A DNA stretch of 64,000 nucleotides from Agarophyton chilense (lineage: Eukaryota > Rhodophyta > Florideophyceae > Gracilariales > Gracilariaceae), in contig JARGXX010000021.1 of the NCBI GenBank assembly GCA_030374765.1, forward strand, positions 496,001 to 560,000. Reading direction: 5' to 3'. Positions 1-10,869 of this stretch are shown here, in pieces. Each line of letters opens with the position of its first letter. Positions within the stretch are counted from its first letter, which is position 1. Position numbers and translations under genes: made by a program. The notes under the pieces were generated by a model. That model made no database searches and was not told where the DNA came from. It saw nothing but the letters and a program-made list of their open reading frames with translations.

Positions 1-648
1 TTGATTTGCGGTGACTTGCACAAATAGGCGTGTCACAGGATTACTATTTCTAGAGACTTGAAGATAAACTCATGCCTCTACGTTTGGTCGACTCTAACTT
101 TAATCCACCTCCTTGTGGTGTCAACTGTACAGCATAAGTACAGAACTCCTAGGAATTGAATTCGGAGAAAGCGGCATATAAATTCCCAAGCGAGAGAAAA
201 AGAGAACGCTGCTAACAATGACATAAGACCTGCTGAAGAAAAATGTATTGGAAATGCAAGAATCACAAAGAAACGTTGGAAAATGAGGGACGATTATGTT
301 CTTGAAAAGGCCGCCCTTTCCGTCTTTGAAAGGATATATATCGTTACTTCCTCTACCAAAGACTTTGCTGACGGCAATTTAGTTAACCGGAAAAAGTTGG
401 AACTAATTTTAAACCACGCACAGTTGATCCGTTTAAATGTGGCTACGGCGTTCAACAAGACTGTTCTTTGTAAAGAAGCAAGCTTAGTCAGTTGAGGTGT
501 AGTATATACCGAGTGCCGAGATCCTTTGCAAGATTGTGAGAGAGTTAATCAGATTAATCGGAGTGGAGAACAGAAGTGGAGAATCGCAATACGACATTGA
601 TACAACAAAAAACAGCCGATACATCTTTTAAAAGGGGACGCACTCATT
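1..648. other. No recognised gene
   Basis: I find no recognisable gene here. The longest open frame on + (283-495, 70 codons) has no family motif I know and no supporting context. The last part may be the decayed upstream portion of the retroelement RNase H domain that becomes readable from about 649. Confidence 0.4.
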
Positions 649-1104
649 CTTGAACTCCGATGGCTTCTTGGCAGTCGGAATAATTATCGAACACGGGTAC
701 TTATATTTATTGATAATCAGTCGCTTCTTGGAGATTCAGTAAAGAGTCGTAGCAGTAAACGAAGCTTTAAACGTATTAACAGACGTCTGGACGCCTTATT
801 TGTAGTCGGTGACCTTACAATGGATTATTTTCATGTCACTAATGAGCACAATCCAGCCGATTAACCATCACAGGCTTTGAGATTTAGCTCACCGCCGAGT
901 AAATGCGGCGTCGCTGCAAGAATACCGTAACAACGTTGGTTACATTTAGTGGAGAGGCTGGCGCAACAACCCATCGCTCGCCGTCAATGAAAAAACGCAG
1001 TGGATGTCGATAATTTGTTTACGAGGTATTTTATCGAACTCTTTCGTGGTCCTCAGCAATTAAAAGCAGGTGATATTGCTCAGTCGAAATCAAAGCTGGA
1101 ATAA
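649..1104 (+). pseudogene. Retroelement RNase H C-terminal remnant (DIRS/Ngaro-like)
   Basis: One reading frame spans 649-1104 with three internal stops. It reads as the end of a retroelement RNase H domain: an LELRWLL helix, then a VLIFIDNQSLLGD segment (the DNQS motif holding a catalytic Asp), then YFHVTNEHNPAD followed by a PSQALRF motif. The NPADxPSR signature closing the RNase H fold is characteristic of tyrosine-recombinase retroelements (DIRS, PAT, Ngaro) and some relatives. No reverse transcriptase or recombinase was recognised next to it, so this is a fragment. It lies about 550 bp upstream of the family A ORF; whether they belong together is unknown. Confidence 0.5.
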
Positions 1105-1649
1105 TTTCTCCCCGAACTCAGCGGAAACTTGGTATGAGCAAACCAATGCGTACAAGGATGGACGGCATCGCGCCGTAACCGACATTTACGTGTATTTCCG
1201 AAATCATTGTGCACGGACTGGCGCTGGCTCTTTTTTAGACATAGCGATCCGTGTCTTCGGATTGATTGCTGCTGTTGTTTGACGGGTACCCCCTCCGAGG
1301 GGGTTTCTTGCACTTTAAATTGATGGATATGGACAAAGTGCCGCTAATCAGCATTCTATCCATGCGTACCAGGCGTTCCTGCGTACCTGCATGCCAAGAC
1401 GTGTAGAAAAATAACTGTTGCTTGAAGATTCAAAAAGGAATGGACTCAAGAATGGATCTTCTTCGAGAAAGTACGGGTTTGATCCGTAAGCCTTGGTCAT
1501 TTTTTCAGACTGGAATCATGTCCCCCAGTATTAATTACAATCTCCAAAAAGAAACTGGGTTGTATCGTCGTAGATAGGTTTATAATCTCCAGTCGTTGAA
1601 CTTGTAACCATCACCGCCTTTCATAGTCATTTGACGGCCTTGCTGTAGC
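1105..1649. other. Unassigned stretch with one strong hairpin
   Basis: No gene is recognised here. The stretch contains the perfect inverted repeat annotated at 1288-1304 and otherwise shows only short random frames. Confidence 0.4.
1288..1304. repeat. Perfect 6-bp-stem hairpin
   Basis: The sequence ACCCCC TCCGA GGGGGT forms a perfect 6-bp G/C-rich stem with a 5-nt loop and is followed by TTTC. It lies about 180 bp after the retroelement RNase H remnant. It could be a terminal repeat or 3'-end structure of that element. The role is not established. Confidence 0.4.
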
Positions 1650-3314
1650 ATGGAGCTCCGACAAACGCCCATAAGAATCGCATCGCGACGCCAATGTCTC
1701 CCCGGAGAGTCCACCCCTTTCATGTCACCCATACAACCCGATAATGCCAATCCTCCTCCTCTTCTTACTGGACGAGCTATTGCCGCCCAGCCGACGCCGT
1801 TCGACTCGAATGTGCAGCTCTCTGAGGATCATGGCCCATTCTGTGTTCCATTAGTACCACAGCTCCCGCCCGACAGCATCGCTTTCGAACGTACGCCGGT
1901 AGCCTCTGCATCTTTGATATAGATGTCCGATGCCGCCACCATTGGTCCAGAGCCTCACCCGATCCGCACAGAGCTTAACGCACTTTATACTTTTATTGCT
2001 CGGAAAAGAAAGGCTGAGCTGCAAGACATTGCGAAGCACCTTTACCTTACAAAACGTGGGGAAAAGGCGAAGTCTTTGTGCGCATGATTCTGACAGCCAA
2101 TAAAAAAGAATGCGCGGGATAGCTCTAGAAGAATGATTCTTAGATAAAGGTGCTCTACAGGATTTTCACACGATGCGTAACAGTTCAATTCTTCTAGAAT
2201 GCTGTCCGGAAGAAGAAGGTCTTCTGGAGAAGTTAAAACAACGAGAACGCGACTTATGGACAAGAGACATGGATCGCGTTCGCTCTTGCGTTCGCATAGC
2301 TCAAGGTGAGTCCAATTCCAATGCCATAACTACTCAAGCTCCGCCAGCACTAGACAAGGAAAAAAGTCAGAACTTCTCATTGGATGAGTTTGTGCGTCTT
2401 GTTATCTTTATTCATGAAGAAGATATCGCTCGAAAGGCAATGAAACGCGCTGTCGGTTCTCCTCTGGAGCGTCGCGAGCTCGACGATAGGGCCTCTCGAG
2501 ATGACATCTTAGTCATGGTCGAAAATCGTTTTAATGACACTACGCTACTGAACAGAGCAGATTTTTCAACCGTTATAGAAAATATTGAATCGTCCCGAGC
2601 CTCCCCTGCCCACAAATCTTCGGCTTTACTGAAGGGGCATTACCAAGAGGCAAGGAATGATTTTACTTTCTTCTACGAAAAATGTTCGGCATCGGGACAG
2701 AAAGACCCCGAACGCTTTCCGGATTTTCTTCTCAAGCATTCAAATGGGTCGTTCATGACTGCCTCAGCCCGTTCATTTTTTTGTTTAAGCTGTTTCGCTG
2801 CGGAACAGACAATGATGACACTGAGCTGGTACACCTGTCTTCTAAGGTAATTGGGGATGACGTTGGCTACGATACAGGAGTGAATGGTGAAGAAGGCGAT
2901 GAAATTTCTCGTGGTGCTCCGTTTAGAAAGAAAAGATGCCGTTCAAATGACTCCATTCTGCTAGAGGATAAGATAGAAAAGCTTGTGAACATCACGACGT
3001 CGTTGGTAATGGTTTCACAGAGGCAGAAGACGGGGTTTGATGGATCAAACACACAGAACAGGTTGGAAATAGTGAGAGCAGAGATAAAATGTCATTCTCT
3101 GCAGAGCGAGGCAGATAATGCGGAGGTAACAGATATGAAGGATTTCGTGGAAAAGACTTCATCGAAGCTTTTCCGCAAAATGAAGGACAACATTAACAAA
3201 ATGTTGGATGAAGAAGTTTACCAGAGCTTTATAAATGACAAATTGTTGATATATGTGCTGTTGGGGTGTGGTCAGCTCGCTTATATGCTTGTGAGAATGA
3301 GACGTCATCTATGA
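1650..3314 (+). pseudogene. Family A ORF, copy 1 (transposon-associated unknown protein)
   Basis: This is a decayed protein of about 500 residues in three pieces. The frame from 1650 runs through a TAG at 1920 to about 2090, then a second frame runs 2173-2780 and a third to 3314. The N-terminal part has a proline-rich stretch and a short helix resembling a SAP-type motif (LQDIAKHLYLTKRGEKA). The middle part has an EFVRLV helix and the phrase ENRFNDTTL. The end is Lys/Glu-rich and probably coiled-coil. The middle part aligns with the ORF at 20236-21716 (EF-RLV at its start, E-RFNDT-L in the core). I know no named family that matches. It points toward a Harbinger transposase on the opposite strand 2 kb away, as copy 2 does. 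Confidence 0.5.
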
Positions 3315-3439
3315 GTCGCAGATAAAGGTAACAAGATTGTTTGAAACTTAACTGCAGCCAGCATTGAGCTACTTTCTGTGCTCTGTCTGGCGCTTGCTCT
3401 TTGATGATCGATTATGTAACCTTATAAGGGCAATTAGTT

Positions 3440-4170
3440 TTTCATCACGCTAGATTTAAACTTATTCATGAAAATAAGGATATTTCCAACCTCATCATCG
3501 ATACTGGGGCTCAGATTAAGAAATAACTGATTTAGGAAGTGGTCTGAAGCCATGTCCGTCACATAAATCGTGCCATGCAAGATTAAATTCGTTTCACTTC
3601 GCGCAGAGTCTTGTCTGGGTTGTTTGGATCAACGACTTTCAACCCAGCTTATTTCTTCTTCCTCAATAAAAAAACTGTCTTGTACATCGCATCGATCTCA
3701 ATTTCCAGAGTTCGATACTTCCTGTCAACCTCTCTCTTGAGCAGCGCAGTGCCAATTTTCCGAACTTGGTCGATACGCTTCAGCCCTGTGTACAGGAACG
3801 GAAAATCAGTGTCACCATATGTGACCTTGGGTTAAATGTGTCTCGTGCGAGGTCCAAAATCTCTTGAAGCGTATCTTGTCCTCGGGAAGTACTACTTAGC
3901 CATTTCAACCATAGGACGGGCGTAATAGTGTCCTCCCTCAAAACCTAGGCATCCGTTAAAGGAATTAGCTTTCCATTTAATCTACAATGGCCGAATATTC
4001 AACTGTTGAACTCGTAAAGTTTCCCTTTCAGCCTTCTGCCTCTCCTCCTTCAAAAGCTTCTTCACTTGCTTCCGCTGTTCCAACAATCTTCGGAGAAGTT
4101 TAGGTAGTGTGAGCAAACACGTTGAATATTCCCATGCGGTATGTTGGCTTTCAGATACTCAGTTGGTTCT
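3440..4170 (-). pseudogene. DNA polymerase alpha catalytic subunit fragment (POLA1/POL1-like)
   Basis: On the minus strand, decayed but clear family-B DNA polymerase sequence can be read. In order it shows an LLRRLLEQRKQVKKLL helix, GCLGFEG with YYARPM (the family-B NSxYGxxG region), TYGDTD (palm catalytic motif YGDTDS with the last Ser lost), then LEIEIDAMYKTV, LLRKKK and AGLKVVDP. The LLLLKKKKYAAL-type block is typical of polymerase alpha rather than delta or epsilon. It then continues with a NQLF and SIDDEVGNIL stretch in a second frame. At least four stops and one frameshift rule out function. The N-terminal half and the C-terminal zinc modules are absent. The fragment lies between the family A ORF and the Harbinger transposase, suggesting a captured or stranded piece of the host gene. 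Confidence 0.72.
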
Positions 4171-4699
4171 CGGGGAGCTTGAGCGTTGCTGAATGGACGA
4201 GAATGAATAACATTCTTTGATTTATCCTACAAAGGCACATTGGACCCAGAACGAATAGCTGCAGCACCAAGTCGTATTTTTTCTGTGTGCTGTTGCCAAG
4301 TAGAATCTTTGAGATCTCTCCATGCACATCTGGGATAATCTTCACAGGGTTGTCAATGCGATGTCTGTTTGGGGTACGTTTCGTCTCACGAGGAAACAAA
4401 AACATGAAGCACGAGTTCTATTCCCTTGACTTGAACAAGTAAGATGGCGAACTGATTAGAATGTATCTAACTTAGTGGTACATCTCCCAACAAATACAAA
4501 TCTTAACCTCCGCCAACGCGCCTATCATGTGCATCAGGCCAGAACATGAAGCCGCTTCCATCTCATGCTCAAGCGATTGCAAGGTTAGCGATCGGATGAC
4601 TGGCTGTGACAGGAGGGCGAGCTATTCGAACAGGCGGGGGACTTGCTCCTCGTTGCGCTGCGCGGGTGAAGCAGGTTGGCGGTGGTGCTGGGCACTAGA
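4171..4699. other. Unassigned, decayed sequence
   Basis: The minus-strand frame 4405-4151 (84 codons) continues upstream of the polymerase fragment but shows no motif I can assign. No other gene is seen. Confidence 0.3.
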
Positions 4700-4935
4700 G
4701 TGTCACTCAGAAGCGGCAGCTTCCGACTGCTTCTCCGAGGAATTGGACTGTATTGCTCACTGCTGCGTGCATTGCACCGTTTTCAGTCGAAACAGGGCAG
4801 GGCTGGTTCTATATTCGTGCGTGATATCCGCCATAAGGCCATCCTAAGCTTTCGCGGTGGCCATGAAAGCCTGAATGGAGGTGAGCACAGTATCCACATT
4901 CAGCAACAGCTTCCACACGCCTTTCGGCGCCATAT
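4700..4935 (-). pseudogene. Ubiquitin-conjugating enzyme E2 fragment (UBE2T-like)
   Basis: The minus-strand frame reads GVWKLLLNVDTVLTSIQAFM, then a stop, then DGLMADITHEYRTSPALF. This follows the C-terminal half of the E2 fold as seen in UBE2T and its plant relatives (PKGAWRPSLNIATVLTSIQ, DDPLMADI, F). The catalytic Cys region (HPNID...ICLD) is not readable upstream, where the sequence carries stops. Several stops show that it is dead. It has the same orientation as the polymerase alpha fragment and lies inside the same bracket of family A ORF and Harbinger transposase. Confidence 0.6.
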
Positions 4936-5335
4936 TAAGACTATCCAGACATATTCAGCGCTACGAGTCGACGTTCGGATTTTAGATTTTCCTGCCGAAA
5001 CGCCCTCTCGGCGGCTTGAACGGATGTTATCGTGGATTGTGTAGTGCGAAACGAAACAAATCGCTTCGTAGGGAGTGTCGGCGGCGCCGACGGCGGATTT
5101 GGAATGTAATAGATCCATACGAGCGTCGTCGTTGCGCGTTCACGCGGCGATTCCAGGCGCGGCGCTGCCGCGCGCACGCAGTTGCATCTTGTGCATGTTT
5201 TTTTCTTGGCCAGAGAGTTCTTCAACAGATTCGGGGCAGGTGCCACGCACCAAAGGCGCCAACGGTGGCCTCGATAGTGTCGAATCAACACGAGCATCCA
5301 ATTTGCTCATAGACTTCACAATGTGCGAAACGAAG
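4936..5335. other. Unassigned between E2 fragment and transposase
   Basis: Open frames exist on both strands (for example + 5075-5593 and - 5297-4941), but they overlap each other and the transposase end. I see no family motif, and I assign nothing. Confidence 0.3.
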
Positions 5336-6568
5336 TCATTGAGAGACAATTCGAGCGTACGGGCGCTTTGTATTGAATTGTTCTACGATACGAACCATCT
5401 CCGATCTCTCAATTCTTACTTCTTCAGCCTTCAAGTTCTCCAATTCGGCGCAAAACTCGTACCAATCAATAGACTGCTCCTGCACCTTGAGTGTATCATC
5501 TCCTCTATCTTTCAGAACGCTCTTGTACCCCTTCCTTTCAATCATGAAGTTATCCCGCTTCATGCAAACTGCAACGACTCGAGTGTTCTTTGATTGTTTG
5601 AACTTTAAGCCCTTTTTTAACAAAGTAAACTTACCTACCAGTATTCCGAAGGTCTGCTCCACCACAATGCGAAGCAAAGATAGGTAATAGTTGAACAATT
5701 TCCCCAACTCAGTGGCCTTCGGTATGGGAACAGGAGTAATGAGACCTTCCGAGCAAACATATGCTTCAGGTCCCACAATCCAAATCCCACGTGGTAGTCC
5801 TTTCTCATTCAAATGCTTTCATGACTCTGATACATTAAAGCAAAAAGAATCATGAGTAGCTCCAGCGCATTTTATCGACGCAAACAAAAATCGGTAGTCA
5901 TGAGAAGCAAGCGCCTGCACAGGAAGAGCGTAATACCTCTTCCAGCAATAAAAAGTTGCAGGGTCGTGAACTCTGTCGGGACACATAATTTTGACCAGAA
6001 TGTCGTCAAATTCACCCACGCATCCTGTAAACGGGTTCGGCGACGGTCTGAAAGTTTTAAATCCTTTCGCCAAATTTCAAAACCCGTTTTCTGTAGTCGG
6101 TAAATCATCAAACTTCAATACTTTATTCATCGCAGAACATGTGTCGTGGAACACTTTATAAATCGTTGATGGGCCGCACTTGTAAGCAAAACACAGATTC
6201 TGATAACGACCTCCAGCCAGGAAGGAAAGCGTAATTTGCAGCCTGGTCTGTGGCGGTAGGACACAGTTCCCGAATCGCCTTGCCATCCTATCGTCTTTTT
6301 CCAGATGAGTTCCAACTTTATCGAATAGATTCACAAATGTTGATATGCTCATTCTGTACAATGTAAACAGGTAATGGCGGGTGAGAGAATTTTTTAGTAT
6401 TTGATCGTAGCTGGCTGAGAGCTTTCGTATAGATGGGAAAAATGAGAGCGTGTAGTCTCGTCGCCGTCGTTTCGTTCGCAACAACTTTGCAACGAATATT
6501 AACGTTAGTTTTAATGGCTGATCGGTTGTTGTGTTATCTGATAAGTTTATCAAAGAAAAGGGAGACAT
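5336..6568 (-). pseudogene. PIF/Harbinger transposase pseudogene, element 1
   Basis: A single minus-strand frame of 411 codons is broken only by two in-frame TGA codons. It follows the HARBI1/DDE_Tnp_4 superfamily. The N-terminal helical region has RMARRFG and STIYKVFHD (helix-turn-helix-like). Next comes NPFTGCVGEFDDILVKI with the first catalytic Asp, FYCWKRYYALPVQAL, GATHDSF with the second, and GIWIVGPEAYVC where the usual third acidic DEAY is altered to PEAY. An FNYYLSLLRIVVEQTFG stretch matches the family's FNxxLSxxRxxVEQxFG. It is convergent with the family A ORF at 1650-3314. I could not define terminal inverted repeats or the 3-bp target duplication. Confidence 0.8.
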
Positions 6569-7239
6569 TGTTATGTTTCATTGGTTTAGTAGGTTCGAGA
6601 CGCACGGTCAAGTTAGAAAAAAGTATTATATTGGTCATTCTGGGGCTACATTCAATTTTGAACGAAAGGTAAAGGTCTCTGTTTGCCTCAATAATGCTAA
6701 AGAAGGACGGGGGGACTGCGTTTTTGGGAGGTAGTGCGGTGGTACAAAGATTGCAGAAAGTGCAGGGGAAGCTCTATTCGGAATTGCTCCCTGATACAGC
6801 ATGGATACAGTCACTGACAAAATTTTCAACAGATTCAGATTAAATCTAGCAATCTCCCAAACTTCTTTTTGTTGAAATTATCATATAAAAACGTCAAGAA
6901 AATATTGGTACGCTGGCGCGCCGGTACGTCTGGTACGTATGGAAAGAATGGCTTTGAGAAAGCGACATCATTTTGGCATGCTGAACGTTACGATAAGAAA
7001 ACGTGACTGCAACGATACCGTGACAATAAGACAGTATTTGTTGGAGGTTTTGGTTAACCAACTAGTTAGAAGAAAGGAGTTGGCTAAAACAGAGGTGCTC
7101 TTACCGTTTCAACCAGCCCGGTTTCGGGCCGGTCTCTGAAGAGCCGTCAAACGTTTACGAATCCCGTTTGCAACAAATCCGCACAGGCGAAGATACGGCG
7201 GGGCAACAACCGACAAGCTTCATACTCGCCTCATCATCA
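6569..7239. other. No recognised gene
   Basis: Short open frames on both strands, none with a motif. The 5' part may hold the terminal region of the Harbinger element, but I found no convincing inverted repeat. Confidence 0.35.
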
Positions 7240-8167
7240 GAAACAGATTGTTTGATTTCGGACACAGGCTGGGGTTGCCATGGACAACAGGCGCGTGCCA
7301 TTTGTAGTTGTCACTGGGCGAAGGACAGTGAATATGATACATGTGTCGTGCCATTTTCTTGAGCCATCTGGAAGTTGCCACACCATAAAAATCCAATTCT
7401 CACATATGCTGCACACACCTGTATTGGAACTCTGCCAACCAGTTTGGGTCATGCTACGTAGCGCGGCATAACCCAAACTCAACATGTTTCTCATTGAGCT
7501 TCGTATTTGCTACATGGAGTGAACAACTCTCGTGGCAGTTGTTCCACAGATGTTTTCCATCCACCTTTGAGCGCTAGCGCACGATCTACGACTCCCAGAG
7601 AATTCCCAGCTGCTTAGCTGCACGGCGACAAAACTATTGACAAGCGATGGAAACAGCCTAGAAGACGAAAATATCCACACTTTGCTTCTCAGTGTATATA
7701 TTTTCGATGACATGAGTTCTGTTTGCCATGGATATATTCTCATCGATTCTTCCGTCCCCTTCTGTGTCTCTCAACCAACTCCAATCCTCATAATAGGATT
7801 TATGGATTCTTTTCATTTAACAAGTAGCTTCAGCCAGAGATGTGAAGCAAGCGGCATTAACCTCGAACATATTGGCCACCCACTGCTCAGCTTTTGTATC
7901 GGGCACATCTTTATATTGCACTGCAGCTCCATGCATTTTACTGAGATCGAATGGGTCCAGCACGAGATACGCTCGTCTTGTGAGTGAACTAACAGGAACG
8001 CACTCAACAAAAACGTCTTCATTCCTGCCAATAACATACTTATATCTACGGTTGCCATGGGCTATTACAACATTTTGATTGCCTTCTTCTTGGCGCGTTG
8101 CAGTCATTCTACGAGTAAGGGCGACTTTCAGACTTCTTTTTTGCGGTACATGAAAAAGGGCTTCCAC
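7240..8167 (-). pseudogene. Unidentified decayed gene
   Basis: The minus-strand frame from 8167 runs 116 codons to a TAA and then continues in the same frame for about 60 more codons (WSWLRDTEGDGRIDENIS, then ANRTHVIENIYTEKQSVDIF). A further coding-like stretch (YKWHAPVVHGNPSLC) follows in another frame toward 7240. The composition and frame continuity look like an old protein gene. I recognise no domain. It could be transposon-derived, since it lies between two transposons, or another stranded host gene. Confidence 0.3.
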
Positions 8168-8435
8168 CGAACCAACTCTTCAACGCCTAGCACCATGTAC
8201 TTGACTGCATCACGCCACCAGCGTCAGCAGATATGATCTCCAGCTCGGAAGCTTTGAACCCGAAAAAATAGACATGGGAGTCTCTCCTGATGGAGGGGCA
8301 TCTTCCAAGTTGAGGTGGAACACGCCCTAGGTGTCACCGCCTCACTCCCCAGTCACAATCCCTACAAGGAATATGGCTAAGACCGACGTTGACTCGGAAC
8401 ACCTAGCTGTTTTACGTCGTCCCTAGATACGGTTT
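8168..8435. other. Upstream junction of gypsy element 1
   Basis: A short stretch with no gene. No LTR or gag gene is recognisable between here and the protease of the gypsy element, so the 5' part of that element is missing or too decayed to see. Confidence 0.35.
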
Positions 8436-8915
8436 ATGAATCCCCGTACTCCGGATAGAGTCCTTGTGATGGCCAAGCGTAACTACAAGAGGTATGCAGA
8501 CCTAGGCCTATCACACCAGTTTATGTATAGAAAGCTATCTGTTTTGAATACAGGAGCCGCGCTAATCTTGATCAATGCTGATATCATACCTTCGACACCG
8601 CGGAATAATATTTGTATTGGTCCAGGATTGGATATCGCCGATGCAATTAATAATCCGCTTCATACGATTGGAAGAATACCTCTGGTAGTGCGATTGGTTA
8701 CCTATTTGGTTCAGTTAGACTTTATAGTCTGTGACTTCCTCGCTGCACCCATGATACTGGGTTGTAATTTTTGTGATCGATTTATTGAAGCAATTCGTCC
8801 CAGAACGAGAACCGTTGTGAAGAATGACGGATCCACGATTCCTATCGTAAAGAAACCGCTGAACCGGGCCACACAAAAAGAAAGCTCCTCTACCTGTTGC
8901 CCAGGAATCTCCTGA
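8436..8915 (+). pseudogene. Gypsy 1 retropepsin region
   Basis: The frame of 159 codons has LSVLNTGAALILINADII near its centre. This corresponds to the retropepsin active-site phrase DTGA with Asp changed to Asn, which would remove catalysis. An IVCDFLAAPMILGCNF segment resembles the C-terminal hydrophobic ILG motif of the domain. It precedes the reverse transcriptase in the usual order. Confidence 0.5.
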
Positions 8916-9333
8916 CAAGGACCCCCGCTCAACGAGTCTCAAGGTTGCGAAATCGATTAAGACGCCCCCAGAATCACAAGTATGGGTAACAGTGATATCT
9001 CAACAACACGGGGTAAGTACTGTGCAACCCTTGGCCTCTTTGTATACCAAGCATCAAGTCGCTTTGTGAAATGGTCTGGTTCTAATCGAACCCGATACTA
9101 ATTTCAAGGTTCTCGTCGCCAACTTCGGTAAAATCAATCAATGGTAACCGAAGAACCAAACACTGGGCTCGGTACTCCCACATCCAACCGCTATCGTCCC
9201 GACGAAGATACCGGTTACAGATGTTCTCGGAGTCCTCGAACCTAAGGAGGGGGAGGAGAATGATGGTGTTGGCACTACACATGTAGAGCCCGAGTTTCAA
9301 TATTCGGGTACACAACCGACACAACTGAAAGGG

Positions 9334-10232
9334 TTGGAACAGAATGCTTCGCTGACTGGTACAGGTGATGTGGATCCTATGAAGGAGTTGGAAATTTTAG
9401 ATCTGGAGCATGTCCCAGAAGATCATCGTGAGAAGATAGGAGAAATGTTGAAGGAATTTACCGCTATGTGGGATGGTTCCCTTGGAACAATAGGAATAAC
9501 GGAACCCCGTATTGACTTTCTTCCAAATACTTGGGCTATCGCTCCGCGCTCTTACAGGGCTGAACCGAAGACTCTGCAAAAAGAGAAGATTCAGGTTGAG
9601 AAAGTGTTACGCGCAGGCGTTATAGAACCAACTCAATCGCCTTGGGCGTCACCTGTTGTCTTAGCTCCAAAAGCGGATGGATCGTGGCGATTTTGTATTT
9701 ATTCTCGACGCTTGAATGCAGGTACAGTGAAAGATGTATACCCGATCCTTCGGATGGATGAATAAATCGATTTGCTTGGAAACGCGACTGTGTTCACTGC
9801 CCTTGATGCGAATTGGGGTTCTTGCAAGTTCCTGTTCCATAGTAAGATCTTGATAAAACGGCTTTTTTCTGCAACCAAGGCTTGTCTCGGTTCAACCGAA
9901 TGCCGTTTCGATTAACGAATGCCCCTGCAACGTTTCAACGTGCGATAGATATTCTATTAGCCCGCTCTAAAAGGAAACCCACTTTGGTATATTTGGACGA
10001 TATCATCGTATTCTCCGACAGCATGGACGAGCATCTTTCCCATGTTAAGGTTGTTATGAGGACACTGCGCGACGCAGAAAACACATTGAAGCTGAAGAAG
10101 TGTAAGTTCTTCACCGATTCGTTCAAACATCCTGGACATATAATCCGACTCGGACAGCTATCAATCGATGAATTTCGAGTCAAGTCCTTGAAGGAAGCGA
10201 AATATCCGACGAATCAAACGAAACTCCGATGA
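9334..10232 (+). pseudogene. Gypsy 1 reverse transcriptase
   Basis: The first frame (9334-9765) carries VLRAGVIEPTQSPWASPVVL and a DGSWRFCIYSRRLN block, typical of Ty3/gypsy RT fingers. After a stop and frameshift, 9882-10232 continues with FNRMPFRLTNAPATFQRAID and the catalytic VYLDDIIVFS (YLDD variant of YxDD). It then reads KKCKFF and HPGHII, the thumb border. Stops and the frame change show it is dead. Confidence 0.8.
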
Positions 10233-10779
10233 TTTCTCAGCTTTTGTAAAGTGTATCGCAGGTTTGTTCCGAACTTCGCTGATTTTGCGATTCCTCTAAA
10301 TGAGCTCCTTCGGAAAAAAATAACAGCTGAACTGGAACCAGTCGGAGACGCATAAGTGTCTGATTTCAATTCCCTTGTGGAAGCTGTGACGTATCCGCCA
10401 GTATTAGCGCTTCTGACCCTTGGGATTCTGTTTCAAGTTGATACGGATGCGAGCCAAAACCAAGTTGGTTGTGCGCCAATTCAGACCTCTACAGAAGGTG
10501 AACGACCTCCACTAGGATACTGGTCCCGCAGTATGAATGTTCATGAAATACTCGGTCTCAGAGAAGAAGTGTCTCGGGGTCGTTTGGGCACTAGAGACGC
10601 TCCAACCATATCTTATGGGTAACCATTTCAAGATACACACTGACCATTCAGCCCTTCGTTGGCTTAAGGAAATAACCGAACCATCGGGACGCCTCATGCG
10701 TTGGCGACTCGGATTGGCGGATTTCGACTTCGGTATTGTTTACAAGAACGGTACTCTGAACAGGCAAGAAGATGCGTAA
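10233..10779 (+). pseudogene. Gypsy 1 RNase H
   Basis: Continues the polymerase through FCKVYRRFVPNFADFAIPLN, then PPVLALL and FQVDTDASQNQVGCA with the first RNase H Asp. It then reads YWSRSM, KKCLGVVWALETLQPYL and HTDHSALRWLKE with the catalytic HTDH. The frame changes at about 10536 and there are stops at 10230 and 10354. Confidence 0.75.
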
Positions 10780-10869
10780 TCCCGCTTCGGAACCTCTGCG
10801 GAGACAGAACCTATCGACAACCTCTAGATTCCCTCCTTTGCAGTAGGAGAAGCTGATGGCAGCGCCGAA

